Below, in pieces: positions 33,210 to 44,337 of a stretch of DNA of 64,000 bases (position 1 is its first letter; every line of letters begins with the position of its first letter). Origin of the DNA: Bacteroidales bacterium (lineage in GTDB: Bacteria > Bacteroidota > Bacteroidia > Bacteroidales > P3); NCBI GenBank assembly GCA_017480785.1, contig JAFURZ010000007.1, positions 186,001 through 250,000 of the forward strand, given 5' to 3'. The translations under genes were made by a program, and so were the position numbers. The notes under the pieces were generated by a model. The model was not told where the DNA came from. It made no database searches and saw nothing but the letters and a program-made list of their open reading frames with translations.

Positions 33210-35846
33210 TTACTTTTTCCCAACAATTTTTTTTATCTCGTTCAGTTTCAAAAGCGCCTCAATCGGCGTAAGTGTATCAATATCAATATCAATCAAAATA
33301 TTCTTTATCTCAAGAAGGGTCGGGTCGTCCAGCTGGATGAAACTGAGTTGGTAACCCTCCGGCGCGACGTTTTTTTGTCCTTTTATGACCTTGTTTTTGG
33401 TTTTTTGCCCCTCTTCGACCGTATGTTCGTTTTTCGATTCGAGCACCTGCAACATGGCGTCGGCCCGGTTCACCACCTGGGGGGGCATGCCCGCCAAACG
33501 GGCCACATGGATACCGAAGCTGTGCTCGCTTCCGCCAGGGACCAACTTGCGCAGGAAGATGACACGTCCGTCAATCTCTTTGACACTGACGTGATAGTTC
33601 CTAATGCGCTCATACTGACTCTCCATCTCGATAAGCTCATGGTAGTGGGTGGCAAACATCACTTTCGGACGGGCTTTATTATTGTTGTGCAGGTATTCAG
33701 TAATGGCCCAGGCAATGGAGATGCCGTCGTAGGTCGACGTGCCGCGTCCTATCTCGTCAAGCAATACAAGGCTTCGGTCGCTCACATTATTGAGGATACT
33801 GGCGGTCTCGTTCATCTCGACCATGAAGGTCGACTCGCCGCTACTGATGTTGTCGCTGGCACCCACACGGGTAAATATCTTGTCGACCAGACCGATAGTG
33901 GCGCGCTTGGCCGGGCAATAGCTACCAATCTGAGCCATCAGTACGATGAGAGCAGTTTGGCGCAGCAGTGCCGACTTACCGCTCATGTTGGGGCCAGTGA
34001 TTATCATTATCTGTTGTTGCTCTCGATTGAGCATCACGTCGTTGCTCACATACTGTTCTCCGGGAGGCATCTGTGTTTCAATGACAGGATGGCGCCCTTC
34101 AACGATTTCTATCTTATCGTCGTCGGTCAGCTCAGGCCGGCAATAGTTGCCCCGCAGGGCCACCTCGGCGAACGACTGCAGGCAGTCAAGGTTCGCCACC
34201 AACTGGGCATCGTACTGTACCGGCTGCACATACTCCGTCACCGCCGCCATTAATTGATTGTACAACTGTACTTCCAGAGCCAGCATGCGGTCCTCAGCAC
34301 CGAGTATCTTGTCCTCATATTCTTTCAACTCGGGCGTAATATAGCGCTCGGCATTTGTGAGGGTCTGTTTGCGCACCCATTCGGTCGGCACTTTGTTCTT
34401 GTGGGTGTTGTAGACTTCAAAGTAATAGCCGAAGATATTGTTAAAGCCCACCTTGAGCGAAGGGATACCGGTGGCCTCTTGTTCTTTCTGCTGCAAGGTC
34501 CTGAGATACTCTTTCCCCGAGCCCGCCATGTTGCGGAGCTCGTCGAGTTCGGCATCGACACCGTCGGCTATCACCCCTCCCCTCTCGACCTTGGCTGGAG
34601 GGTCCTCCTTCAACTCACGTCCGATACGGTCAGCCAGCATCATGCAGGGGTTCATCTGCTCTGACATACGTTGCAAGGCCTCGCTTCCGCATGCTACACA
34701 CAGCTTTTTCACCTCGTTTACCGCCTCCAGCGACCGCTTGAGCTGCAACATCTCGCGCGGACTGATGCGTCCGACAGCCGCCTTGGTAATCAGGCGCTCC
34801 AGGTCGCCGATGGACTTGATGTGTCTGGCCAGTTGCTGCCGCATGTCGGTCTCGCGCAGCAGCACGTCGACCACGCCCAGCCGTTCCTCGATAAGCGACC
34901 GTTCCTTGAGGGGCATCAGTATCCAGCGGCGAAGCAGGCGCGACCCCATAGGAGTGAGCGTCTCGTCGAGCACGTCAAGCAGCGTCCTCGCATTCTCATG
35001 CGGCGAGGCGATGAGTTCCAAGTTGCGCACCGTGAAACGGTCGAGCCACATATAACGGTCGCGCTCCACACGGCTCAGCCGCGTGATATTGGCCGTTTGA
35101 TTGTGCTGTGTATCCTGCAAATAGTAAAGCACGGCACCGGCAGCAATCACACCCAAGTCCAAATCCTCCACGCCGAAACCTTTCAACGAGTTGGTGCCGA
35201 ACTGTTTCAGCAGCAATTCACGCGCAAAGTCCGGGGCAAACACCCAGTCGTCGAAGGTATTGCAGTAGTATTTCTCGGCAAAATGTTCTTGGAACCAGCG
35301 CTGCCACTTACGTTGTAGCACCACTTCGGAGGGGTGGAAGTTGGTCAACAGTTTGTCAATGTACGCAAGGTCTCCCTGTGCCACGTAGAATTCACCTGTC
35401 GAGACATCCAGGAAACTGACGCCGTGCATCTTGTCGGTCAAGTGGAGACCACAGAGGAAGTTGTTTTCCCTGACCTCGAGAACCATGTCGTTGTATGCCA
35501 CGCCCGGTGTCACCAGCTCTGTGATGCCTCGCTTCACCAGCCCTTTGGCTGTCTTGGGGTCTTCCAATTGCTCGCAAATGGCTACCCGCAAGCCCGCCTT
35601 TACCAGGCGCGGAAGGTATTGCTCCAGCGCATGATAAGGCACACCGGCCAAATCGGTGTACTCGCCGCCGCCAGCCTTCTTGCGGGTCAAGGTGAGCCCC
35701 AGGATGCGTGAAGCCGTGCGGGCATCCTCACCGAAGGTTTCATAGAAATCGCCCACGCGAAACAGGAGTATCGCGTCGGGGAACTTCTTCTTCAGCTCGG
35801 TATGTTGCCGCATCAGCGGAGAACCTTCATCACTCTTCTTTGCCAT
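33210..35846 (-). CDS. mutS: DNA mismatch repair protein MutS
   Basis: An 878-residue mismatch-recognition ATPase. The N-terminal mismatch-binding motif is the Phe-x-Glu within GDFYETFGEDA (about residues 33-43). The connector, lever and clamp regions follow. Walker A GPNMSGKS is at residues 618-625, and Walker B and the signature STYDGISIAWAITEYLH are present. Length is normal for MutS1. It lies 30 bp after an ABC-F gene on the same strand, so both probably share a transcript starting before tonB. Confidence 0.97.
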   Translation of the reverse strand: MAKKSDEGSPLMRQHTELKKKFPDAILLFRVGDFYETFGEDARTASRILGLTLTRKKAGGGEYTDLAGVPYHALEQYLPRLVKAGLRVAICEQLEDPKTAKGLVKRGITELVTPGVAYNDMVLEVRENNFLCGLHLTDKMHGVSFLDVSTGEFYVAQGDLAYIDKLLTNFHPSEVVLQRKWQRWFQEHFAEKYYCNTFDDWVFAPDFARELLLKQFGTNSLKGFGVEDLDLGVIAAGAVLYYLQDTQHNQTANITRLSRVERDRYMWLDRFTVRNLELIASPHENARTLLDVLDETLTPMGSRLLRRWILMPLKERSLIEERLGVVDVLLRETDMRQQLARHIKSIGDLERLITKAAVGRISPREMLQLKRSLEAVNEVKKLCVACGSEALQRMSEQMNPCMMLADRIGRELKEDPPAKVERGGVIADGVDAELDELRNMAGSGKEYLRTLQQKEQEATGIPSLKVGFNNIFGYYFEVYNTHKNKVPTEWVRKQTLTNAERYITPELKEYEDKILGAEDRMLALEVQLYNQLMAAVTEYVQPVQYDAQLVANLDCLQSFAEVALRGNYCRPELTDDDKIEIVEGRHPVIETQMPPGEQYVSNDVMLNREQQQIMIITGPNMSGKSALLRQTALIVLMAQIGSYCPAKRATIGLVDKIFTRVGASDNISSGESTFMVEMNETASILNNVSDRSLVLLDEIGRGTSTYDGISIAWAITEYLHNNNKARPKVMFATHYHELIEMESQYERIRNYHVSVKEIDGRVIFLRKLVPGGSEHSFGIHVARLAGMPPQVVNRADAMLQVLESKNEHTVEEGQKTKNKVIKGQKNVAPEGYQLSFIQLDDPTLLEIKNILIDIDIDTLTPIEALLKLNEIKKIVGKK

Positions 35847-35876
35847 CTGCTATATATAATATTGATATAATCATTA

Positions 35877-37787
<1,911 letters not shown>

Positions 37788-37789
37788 CG

Positions 37790-38476
37790 CTATTGCAGGT
37801 TGAAGCTTACGGGCAGGTTGAACTGCACGCGGACGGCTTTACCACGCTGCTTGCCGGGCGACCATTTGGGCATGGACTTCACCACGCGGATAGCCTCCTG
37901 GCCACAGCCGCCGCCGATGTCCTTCAGCACACGCGGATTGGCAATCGAGCCGTCGCGCTCCACCACGAAGGTGACGTACACCTTGCCGGTGATGTTGTTG
38001 TCGCGAGCCAGCTGCGGGTACTTGATGTTGTCACGCAGGTACTTGTACAGGGCTTCCATGCCACCCGGGAATTCGGGGTCGTTCTCCACAACGGTGAAGA
38101 TTTGCACATCCTCTTCCTCTTCTTCCTCCTCAATCTTGACGGGGGTAATCTCGATGTTCTTGGTGTCGTCCGTAACCTCAGCGTTGACCACAAGTTCGTT
38201 CTTAATCTCGGCTTCGTCCTCGACAACCTCGAATTCGGTTGTCACCTCGGGCTGTTCAGGGGGTGGGGGTGGCGGCAGCTCTTCCTGCTGCGTCTGGATG
38301 ATAATCTCTTCCTGCTCTTCGCTGGCCACACGCTCAATGGCTTCCTTCTCCTCCTTGTCGTACGACTTCACGTTGAAGGCTACCAACGCGGCCACGAGAA
38401 TCACCACCAAACCTATCTCCAGATAGAGTCCCCGGCGGTTTTCGAGGTCGGCTTTGGGATTTTTCTTCAGTTCCAT
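37790..38476 (-). CDS. energy transducer TonB
   Basis: A 228-residue inner-membrane protein with one N-terminal membrane segment (LYLEIGLVVILVAALVAFNV). A Pro-rich segment (LPPPPPPEQP) and an acidic run (EEEEEEED) span the periplasm. The C-terminal TonB domain starts at about residue 140 (FPGGMEALYKYLRDNIKYP) and contains the strand RVQFNLPVSFNLQ. It energises outer-membrane receptors such as those at 4.6 and 21-24 kb. No exbB/exbD is adjacent. Only 2 bp separate it from the ABC-F gene. Confidence 0.93.
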   Translation of the reverse strand: MELKKNPKADLENRRGLYLEIGLVVILVAALVAFNVKSYDKEEKEAIERVASEEQEEIIIQTQQEELPPPPPPEQPEVTTEFEVVEDEAEIKNELVVNAEVTDDTKNIEITPVKIEEEEEEEDVQIFTVVENDPEFPGGMEALYKYLRDNIKYPQLARDNNITGKVYVTFVVERDGSIANPRVLKDIGGGCGQEAIRVVKSMPKWSPGKQRGKAVRVQFNLPVSFNLQ

Positions 38477-38630
38477 ATTATTGTTTTTTAATTATTTATT
38501 CAGCTTTTAGCGACTCTTTCGAGCCCTCTTTTCACACCGCTAAAATACGAAAAAAAACTAAATTACCAACAAGAAAATGTGAAAAACCTCATTTTTTAAC
38601 ATTTCTTTAACGGCCAGACGCAATACCTGA
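38477..38630. other. intergenic, upstream of tonB
   Basis: AT-rich leader with no gene. TATTTTAG on the minus strand near 38543-38550 is a 7-of-8 match to the -7 box and may be the tonB promoter. No other feature is visible. Confidence 0.4.
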
Positions 38631-38781
38631 AACGGCGAATTAGACGAATTGTTCGAAGCTACGCAGGTCAATTTAAGGCTAATTACTCGAATTGACGCAA
38701 CAAACAGCCCCGACAATTCGAGTAATTAGCCTACAATTCCCAACCTGCGCAAGCTTGGAGAAATTCAAGTAATTCGCCGTT
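38631..38781. repeat. 151-bp palindromic element, family AACGGCGAATT (copy 2)
   Basis: Ends AACGGCGAATTA and AATTCGCCGTT. The inner arms GGCTAATTACTCGAATTG and CAATTCGAGTAATTAGCC are perfect inverted copies around a 19-nt centre. Secondary pair ACGCAGGT / ACCTGCGC. It lies 11 bp beyond the stop of the helicase-nuclease gene. Confidence 0.92.
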
Positions 38782-38791
38782 AGAAAAGCCG

Positions 38792-41700
38792 TCACATCAC
38801 CGGCCGTACGCGGATGTCGGGCTTCAGGTAGATGAGCCAGCCGCTGACGTTGGGATATCCCATCACCGTCATGGCGCGGCAGTAGCGCCTCACCTGCCGG
38901 TCGTGCTCCTCGCCCACATCCTGACCCGTCTTGAAGTCGACCACCCATGTCTCGTCAGGCGTCAGCACCACGCGGTCTGGACGGCAGATACCCTCGTCGT
39001 CGCACAGGTCGCACTCCGTTTTCACCTCGTATCCCTCACGGAAGAAACGCTCTGTGTCGGCATGTGTCACCAGGCTGCGGGCCATCTCGCCCAGCCGTTG
39101 CCGCTGCCGTTCGTCGAGTTGCTCTTCCGCGGCCGTCTTGCCCACCGCAGCCTCCACGTCGCCGGCATGCCGCACCTGCGCCATCATGTCGTGCACCAGG
39201 TTGCCCAGCCGCACGCTCTCTTCCTGCATCGGCGACAGCGCGTGCTCCGCCGTCGACGCCACCTGCACCTTGGTGGTCCACTCGGCAAACGACAGGCGGT
39301 GCAAGGCCACTTCGGTGCGGTCCGACGCCGTCGCCTTCCTTTCGACATGCCGGAAGCCGGCATCGCCGAGCGACGGATGCTCGCTGTCCATAAACTCCTT
39401 GACCAGACGCGGATAGCTCAGCTCGTCCTTGCTCGTCTTGGGGGGCGTGGGGCAGACGAAGAACAGCTGCTCCTGCGGACGTGTCAGGGCCACATACAGC
39501 ACATTCAGCTGGTCCACCTCGTCCAGGCGCCGCTCCTCGTCGCGCACACTGTCGAACTGCGACGACCCTTCACGGCTGAGCTCCACGAAAGCCACCGGCA
39601 GCTTTCCTCCGACGTCGGTCTTCCCGTCGAGCTTCACCCACAACTTATACCCGTGGCTTGTCTGGGGCATGAAGGGGCAGATAACCACCGGCGCCTCGAG
39701 TCCTTTGGCCTTGTGGATGGTAAGCAGGCGCACCGCATCGACCCCCTCGGGACTGGCGGCCGACAGCTGGCGGTGCACGGTGTCGCCCAGGTCGGCGCTG
39801 GCGTTCTCGTCGAACCATTCCAAGAACTCGGCCACCCCCTGGTGGTGGCGCGAGGCGAAGGCCGCCACGCGGCCCAGCAGCGACCCGACGTAGGCCGTGT
39901 CGATGCCGTCGAGGTGCAACTGGCGCACCAGCTCCTCACAGCAGTCGTAGACATCCAGCGCCGACAGGTAGTCGGGCCTGAAGTCGAAGCCGCGGTGTTC
40001 GTCGCGCAGCAGTTGCGCCACGTCGACAACACCTCCCTCCAAGAAGGCATCGTGGTGGCAACTGGCCACCAGTCCCAGGTTGAAGAGGCGTTGCAGCAGG
40101 TCGGCGGCAGCCACTCTGTCGCCCGGGTCGTGGAGCAGTCGAAGCGCCGACACCACGGCCATCACGGCATGGCTGCGCACCAGGAAGAACGACTCGCTCG
40201 AGCTCACCTCGATGCGCAACTCTTCGCCATGGCTTTGCAGGTAGGTGCTCACCTGGTCGAGGTCCTTGTTGCTGCGCCCCAGCACCATGATGTCGCGCTG
40301 ACGGTAGCCTTGCTGCGTGACGAGACGCACAATCGTCCGGCGTATCTCCTCGCTGACAGCGTCGGCATCGGCCCCGTCGATGAAGGTCACCCCCACGTGT
40401 CCCTCCGGCACCCCGCGGGACGGCAGGCGCTGCCACAGCTCGGCATGCCCGTCGGCGTCGGGCGTGCCTTCGTATATCTGCTTTGCCAACGTGTTGCTGG
40501 CAAAGGGCTCGCGCTTCAGCAGCCAGGTGAAAAAGGCGTTGTTGAAATCCACTATGCTCGATGCGGTGCGGTAGTTGGTGTCGAGCGGCACAATGGAGCA
40601 GTTGCCCTCGGCGGCGAGCGTCTGCCCATGGAACGACGGCATGCCCTCCACGCGCGGCAGCGCCACAAACTGGCGCACGTCGCCCTGCCGGAAGCGGTAG
40701 ATGGCCTGCTTGCCGTCGCCCACCACCAGCGACTCATAGCGCTGGCTCACCCCGTTCTCCAGCAGCGGCACCAGGTTGTGCCACTGCAGCACCGACGTGT
40801 CCTGGAACTCATCAATCAGGAAGTGGTGGTAGCGGTTGCCCAGACGCTCGTAGATGAACGGTGCAGGCTCGTCGCAGACTATACTATTTATCAACTGGTT
40901 GAATTCCGAGAGGTGCACCAGCTCGTTCTCCTTGCAGTAGAGGTCGAGTTGTGCCTTCAACTGTCCCAGCAGGGCCAGCGAGTAGAGGTTCTTCTGCAAC
41001 ACCTGGCGCGTGTTGTAGTCGCGCAGGGCACTTCCCTCGTCGGGCGTCCGGCCGTCGGCCACACCCAGCATCGTGCGGGCCTGCTCGTAGAGCGGGTAGA
41101 GCTCGTCCATCAGGTCGCCGATGACATCCTGTTTATCCACAGCACATTTGGCACTGTGCAACTTACCGCTCTCGAAGGCGTTGGCCACCGATGCCGTCAG
41201 GGGGCGCAGATTGCCCGCCGCCAAGCCGCGGAAGAAACCGTAGTAGCCGTTGCGCCCGCCGGCGCAGTCGGCCTCCTCCACCCCCTCGCGCTGCAGCAGG
41301 GCCATCAGCGCCTGCCCGCAGCCGGTCGCCTCCTGCTCGAACCGTCGGCTGGCGGCTGTCAGCATTCCATGGAGGGCGACGAAATCGCCTATCTCCATCC
41401 CCTTGAGCAGCGACAGGTAGCCGTCGGTGCCCTCGCGGAACAGCTGCCGCGCCAGACGCGTGAGCTCGCCTTCGATGTTGTAGCCCTTCGAGTCCTCCAT
41501 GCGGCTCTCGGCAAAGGCGCGCACCACCCGCGTGAGTTCCTCGTTGCCGGGGGTGCCCACCAGCGACATCAGCTGCGCCACAGCCTGCTGTATCAGCTCG
41601 TCCTGCTCTATCATCACCTCGAAGTTGACCGGACGGTCCAGGTCGTGGGCGAAGGTACGCACAATGCGGTGCATGAAGCTGTCGATGGTGCACACCGACA

Positions 41701-42103
41701 AGTCGCTGTACTGGTGCAGAATGGACGAGTAGACCACCTCGGCCATCCAGCGCAGCTCGCCCTCGTCGAGCGGGTACCCTTCATAGGGGGGCAAGGCGTT
41801 CAGCGCCTCCAGCAGCGGGCGCCCCATGCGCGAACGCTCCGCATCGACGCCATACTCCGCCATCTGCTCCAGGTATTCCATCACACGGCTCTTCATCTCG
41901 CCGGCCGCCTTGTTGGTGAAGGTGATGGCCAGAATGCCGGCGAACTGGCGCCGCAGCACCCGCTCGGTCGCCGCACGGTCGGCACGCACGGCGGCACTCG
42001 GCACCGCCATGGCCAGCTTCAGATACTCCTTCACCAGCGTGAAAGTCTTGCCGCTACCGGCGGCGGCACGGCATATAACGAACGGATTATGTGGTTTCTG
42101 CAT
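38792..42103 (-). CDS. UvrD-type helicase with RecB-like nuclease domain (AddA-like)
   Basis: A 1103-residue SF1A helicase-nuclease. Walker A AAGSGKT is at residues 14-20, and Walker B with motif II lies in LIDEFQDTSVLQW. Motif VI-like LNVLYVALTRPQEQLFF is present. The C-terminus has the PD-(D/E)xK nuclease pattern GICRPDRVVLTPDETWVVDFKTGQ...YCRAM. This is the AddA/RecB architecture for double-strand break processing. An AddB partner is not in this window. An alternative start at 42112 adds three residues; the -7 box at 42131-42138 leaves a more plausible leader for 42103. Confidence 0.93.
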   Translation of the reverse strand: MQKPHNPFVICRAAAGSGKTFTLVKEYLKLAMAVPSAAVRADRAATERVLRRQFAGILAITFTNKAAGEMKSRVMEYLEQMAEYGVDAERSRMGRPLLEALNALPPYEGYPLDEGELRWMAEVVYSSILHQYSDLSVCTIDSFMHRIVRTFAHDLDRPVNFEVMIEQDELIQQAVAQLMSLVGTPGNEELTRVVRAFAESRMEDSKGYNIEGELTRLARQLFREGTDGYLSLLKGMEIGDFVALHGMLTAASRRFEQEATGCGQALMALLQREGVEEADCAGGRNGYYGFFRGLAAGNLRPLTASVANAFESGKLHSAKCAVDKQDVIGDLMDELYPLYEQARTMLGVADGRTPDEGSALRDYNTRQVLQKNLYSLALLGQLKAQLDLYCKENELVHLSEFNQLINSIVCDEPAPFIYERLGNRYHHFLIDEFQDTSVLQWHNLVPLLENGVSQRYESLVVGDGKQAIYRFRQGDVRQFVALPRVEGMPSFHGQTLAAEGNCSIVPLDTNYRTASSIVDFNNAFFTWLLKREPFASNTLAKQIYEGTPDADGHAELWQRLPSRGVPEGHVGVTFIDGADADAVSEEIRRTIVRLVTQQGYRQRDIMVLGRSNKDLDQVSTYLQSHGEELRIEVSSSESFFLVRSHAVMAVVSALRLLHDPGDRVAAADLLQRLFNLGLVASCHHDAFLEGGVVDVAQLLRDEHRGFDFRPDYLSALDVYDCCEELVRQLHLDGIDTAYVGSLLGRVAAFASRHHQGVAEFLEWFDENASADLGDTVHRQLSAASPEGVDAVRLLTIHKAKGLEAPVVICPFMPQTSHGYKLWVKLDGKTDVGGKLPVAFVELSREGSSQFDSVRDEERRLDEVDQLNVLYVALTRPQEQLFFVCPTPPKTSKDELSYPRLVKEFMDSEHPSLGDAGFRHVERKATASDRTEVALHRLSFAEWTTKVQVASTAEHALSPMQEESVRLGNLVHDMMAQVRHAGDVEAAVGKTAAEEQLDERQRQRLGEMARSLVTHADTERFFREGYEVKTECDLCDDEGICRPDRVVLTPDETWVVDFKTGQDVGEEHDRQVRRYCRAMTVMGYPNVSGWLIYLKPDIRVRPVM

Positions 42104-42130
42104 AACGTCCATGGAGTTGCTTTTCCGAGG

Positions 42131-42138
42131 CAAAGGTA
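42131..42138 (-). promoter_or_regulatory. -7 box of helicase-nuclease gene
   Basis: TACCTTTG on the minus strand, 27 bp upstream of the chosen start, matches TAnnTTTG. Confidence 0.65.
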
Positions 42139-42202
42139 CGAAGAAAAACACACTCCAGCAAATCCAGTTATCAACACCCATCAGCCCCGAAAACAAGCAC
42201 CA

Positions 42203-42320
42203 CATCCTCAGGGTTTTCGATTACAGTTCAACTTGAGTTCTACGGTAGTATTACGCTTTTTCAAGTTGAACTGTAGTTGAAATACTGTAATACTGCCGTA
42301 GAAATGGCAGAGGATATTGG
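42203..42320. repeat. interlocked palindromic element, family CATCCTCAGGGTTTTCGA (copy 1)
   Basis: Inverted pair C: 42222-42236 with 42261-42275 (TACAGTTCAACTTGA). Inverted pair B: 42239-42255 with 42286-42302 (around CTACGGTAGTATTACG). The order is C-B-C'-B', so the two stems cannot nest. A homologous copy in the opposite orientation lies at 50765-50865. The outer ends ATCCTC / GAGGAT are also inverted. Confidence 0.88.
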
Positions 42321-42429
42321 GGGCGGGGAGGGCTCTCTCCGAGGCTTATTCCGCAGCGATATTTGCTGTTTTTGATGCGTCATCCCTTATCATATATTAA
42401 AATATTTCCCGGCAATCCGATTTTTTTTG

Positions 42430-42437
42430 TATCTTTG
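42430..42437 (+). promoter_or_regulatory. -7 box of mutA transcription unit
   Basis: TATCTTTG, 37 bp upstream of the mutA start codon, preceded by a T-run. No TTTG -33 box at the expected place. Confidence 0.7.
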
Positions 42438-42474
42438 CCCTTTACAAGAGAGAATAAACAAACGATACAATATA

Positions 42475-44334
42475 ATGGAAGACAACAAGTTATTCAGCGA
42501 ATTCCCGCCCGTTTCGACCGAAAAATGGGAGGAAGTCATCAACAAAGACCTCAAAGGGGCCGACTACGACAAGAAATTGATGTGGCACACGATTGAAGGA
42601 TTCAACGTGAAGCCCTACTACCGTGCCGAGAACCTTGAGGGGCTGGACTACCTCGAGAGCAATCCGGGCGAGGTGCCCTTCACGCGCGGTCACCAGGCAG
42701 GCGGCAACGTGTGGGAGGTGCGTCAGGACATCCACGTGCCCGACCTGGCCGAGGCCAACCGCATCGCCCTCGGCGCGGTGGAGCGCGGCGCCACCTCGCT
42801 GGGCCTTTGCGCCAAGAAGGTGCAGTCGGTCGACGACCTGGCGGTGCTGCTGAAAGGCATCTATATCAACGCCGTGAGCATCAACTTCATGTGCTCCGAC
42901 GACTACCTCGGGCTGCTGAAACTCTATGTGGAATACGCCCAAAAGAACGGCTACGACCCGAAGGAGCTGTGCGGCTCGACCGACTTCGACATGTTCCGCT
43001 ACGCCCTGAAGCACGGACGCTTCCATCGCGGCGAAGAGGGCGACCTGGCCATGGCCAAGGAGCTGGTGGAGTATGCCCACGAGGCGCTGCCCAAGTTCCG
43101 CGTGCTGACGGTGGGCAGCAACGTGCTGCACAACGCCGGCGCCAACATCGTGCAGGAACTCGGTTTCGGCCTGGCCGCCGCCAACGAGCTGGTGGCCCGC
43201 CTGACGGACATGGGCTGCAAGATGGAGCACGTGGGCCGCTCGATAGTGCTGAGCGTGGGCGTGGGCAGCACCTACTTCATGGAGATTGCCAAGATACGCG
43301 CGGCACGCCTCCTGTGGAGCAAGATAGTGGAGCAGTACAAGCCCGAGTGCGACTGCCCCTACAAGCTCTTCATCAACGCCACCACGAGCCGCTGGAACCA
43401 GTCGGTCTACGACCCCTATGTGAACATGCTGCGCTCCACCACCGAGGCCATGTCCTCGGCCGTGGCCGGCGCCGACTCCATCAGCGTGCTGCCGTTCGAC
43501 AACGCCTACAAAGAGGCCGACGACTTCGGCTACCGCATCGCCCGCAACCAGCAGCTGCTGCTGAAGGAGGAGAGCTATCTGGACAAGATAGTGGACCCCG
43601 CCGCGGGCAGCTACTACATCGAGAACCTCACCGACGAGATTGCCAAGGGCGCCTGGGAGCACTTCCTGAAAGTGGAGCAGGCCGGCGGCTACTGCCAGGC
43701 CCTCCGCGCCGGACTGGTGCAGGACGAGGTGATGGAGACCGCCCGCAAGCGCGACCTCGACATCGCCACCCGCAAGACCACCATCCTCGGCACCAACCAG
43801 TACCCCAACCTGCTGGAGAAGATGGGCGAGAAGATAGAGAAGAACGGCGGCTGTTGCTGCGGCGGCGAGCAGGGCGACGAGGTGAAGGTGCTGCCGGAAT
43901 ACCGCGGCGCCGAGGCCTTCGAGCAGCTGCGCCTCGAGACCGAGCGGGCCGCCCGCCGGCCGAAGGTGTTCCTGCTGACCTACGGCAACCTGACCATGCG
44001 CAAGGCCCGCTCGGGCTTCGCCACCAACTTCTTCGGCGTGGCAGGCTACGAAATCATCGACAACCCGGGATTCGCCACCCCCGAAGAGGGTGCCAGGGCA
44101 GCCCTGGAGAGCGGCGCCGACGTGGTGGTGCTCTGCTCGAGCGACGACGAATATGCCGAGCTCACCGAACCCGTATGCAAGGCCCTCAAGGGCAGGGTGA
44201 AGAGCCTCGTCCTGGCCGGATTCCCCAAGGAGATGGTGGAAACCTACAAGGGCTACGGCATCGACGAGTTCATCCACGTGAAGACCAACGCCCTCGACTG
44301 TCTCACCAAGTTCCAGAAACTACTCCTGCAGTAG
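42475..44334 (+). CDS. mutA: methylmalonyl-CoA mutase small (beta) subunit
   Basis: A 619-residue protein with the mutase TIM barrel (FSEFPPVSTEKWEEVINKDLKGADYDKKLMWHTIEG...YYRAENL) and a C-terminal cobalamin-binding-like Rossmann domain (about 490-619). The cobalamin-ligating D-x-H-x-x-G is missing: the corresponding stretch reads KARSGFATNFFG. This is expected for the non-catalytic small subunit. It partners with the large subunit in succinyl-CoA/methylmalonyl-CoA conversion for propionate production. The large-subunit gene, normally directly downstream in Bacteroidetes, is not here; an LptF/G gene follows after 3 bp. Confidence 0.9.
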   Translation: MEDNKLFSEFPPVSTEKWEEVINKDLKGADYDKKLMWHTIEGFNVKPYYRAENLEGLDYLESNPGEVPFTRGHQAGGNVWEVRQDIHVPDLAEANRIALGAVERGATSLGLCAKKVQSVDDLAVLLKGIYINAVSINFMCSDDYLGLLKLYVEYAQKNGYDPKELCGSTDFDMFRYALKHGRFHRGEEGDLAMAKELVEYAHEALPKFRVLTVGSNVLHNAGANIVQELGFGLAAANELVARLTDMGCKMEHVGRSIVLSVGVGSTYFMEIAKIRAARLLWSKIVEQYKPECDCPYKLFINATTSRWNQSVYDPYVNMLRSTTEAMSSAVAGADSISVLPFDNAYKEADDFGYRIARNQQLLLKEESYLDKIVDPAAGSYYIENLTDEIAKGAWEHFLKVEQAGGYCQALRAGLVQDEVMETARKRDLDIATRKTTILGTNQYPNLLEKMGEKIEKNGGCCCGGEQGDEVKVLPEYRGAEAFEQLRLETERAARRPKVFLLTYGNLTMRKARSGFATNFFGVAGYEIIDNPGFATPEEGARAALESGADVVVLCSSDDEYAELTEPVCKALKGRVKSLVLAGFPKEMVETYKGYGIDEFIHVKTNALDCLTKFQKLLLQ

Positions 44335-44337
44335 ACA

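Larger units (their letters stand above)
42104..42474. other. divergent intergenic region
   Basis: No gene. It holds the minus-strand promoter at 42131, the palindromic element at 42203-42320, and the plus-strand -7 box at 42430. The stretch 42321-42429 shows nothing else that I recognise; in particular no cobalamin riboswitch precedes the mutase gene. Confidence 0.8.

Noticed and set aside
38903-42280. A plus-strand open frame of over 1100 codons opposite the helicase-nuclease gene
   Set aside because: It is a GC-rich mirror frame of the real gene, rich in His, Leu and Val with no domain; the minus-strand frame has clear helicase and nuclease motifs.
42321-42474. Cobalamin riboswitch before mutA
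   Set aside because: No B12-box-like core or paired domains are visible; only a -7 promoter box is found.
42490-44277. A minus-strand open frame of about 595 codons opposite mutA
   Set aside because: Low-complexity His/Leu/Val composition typical of an antisense shadow; the plus-strand product is a clear mutase subunit.
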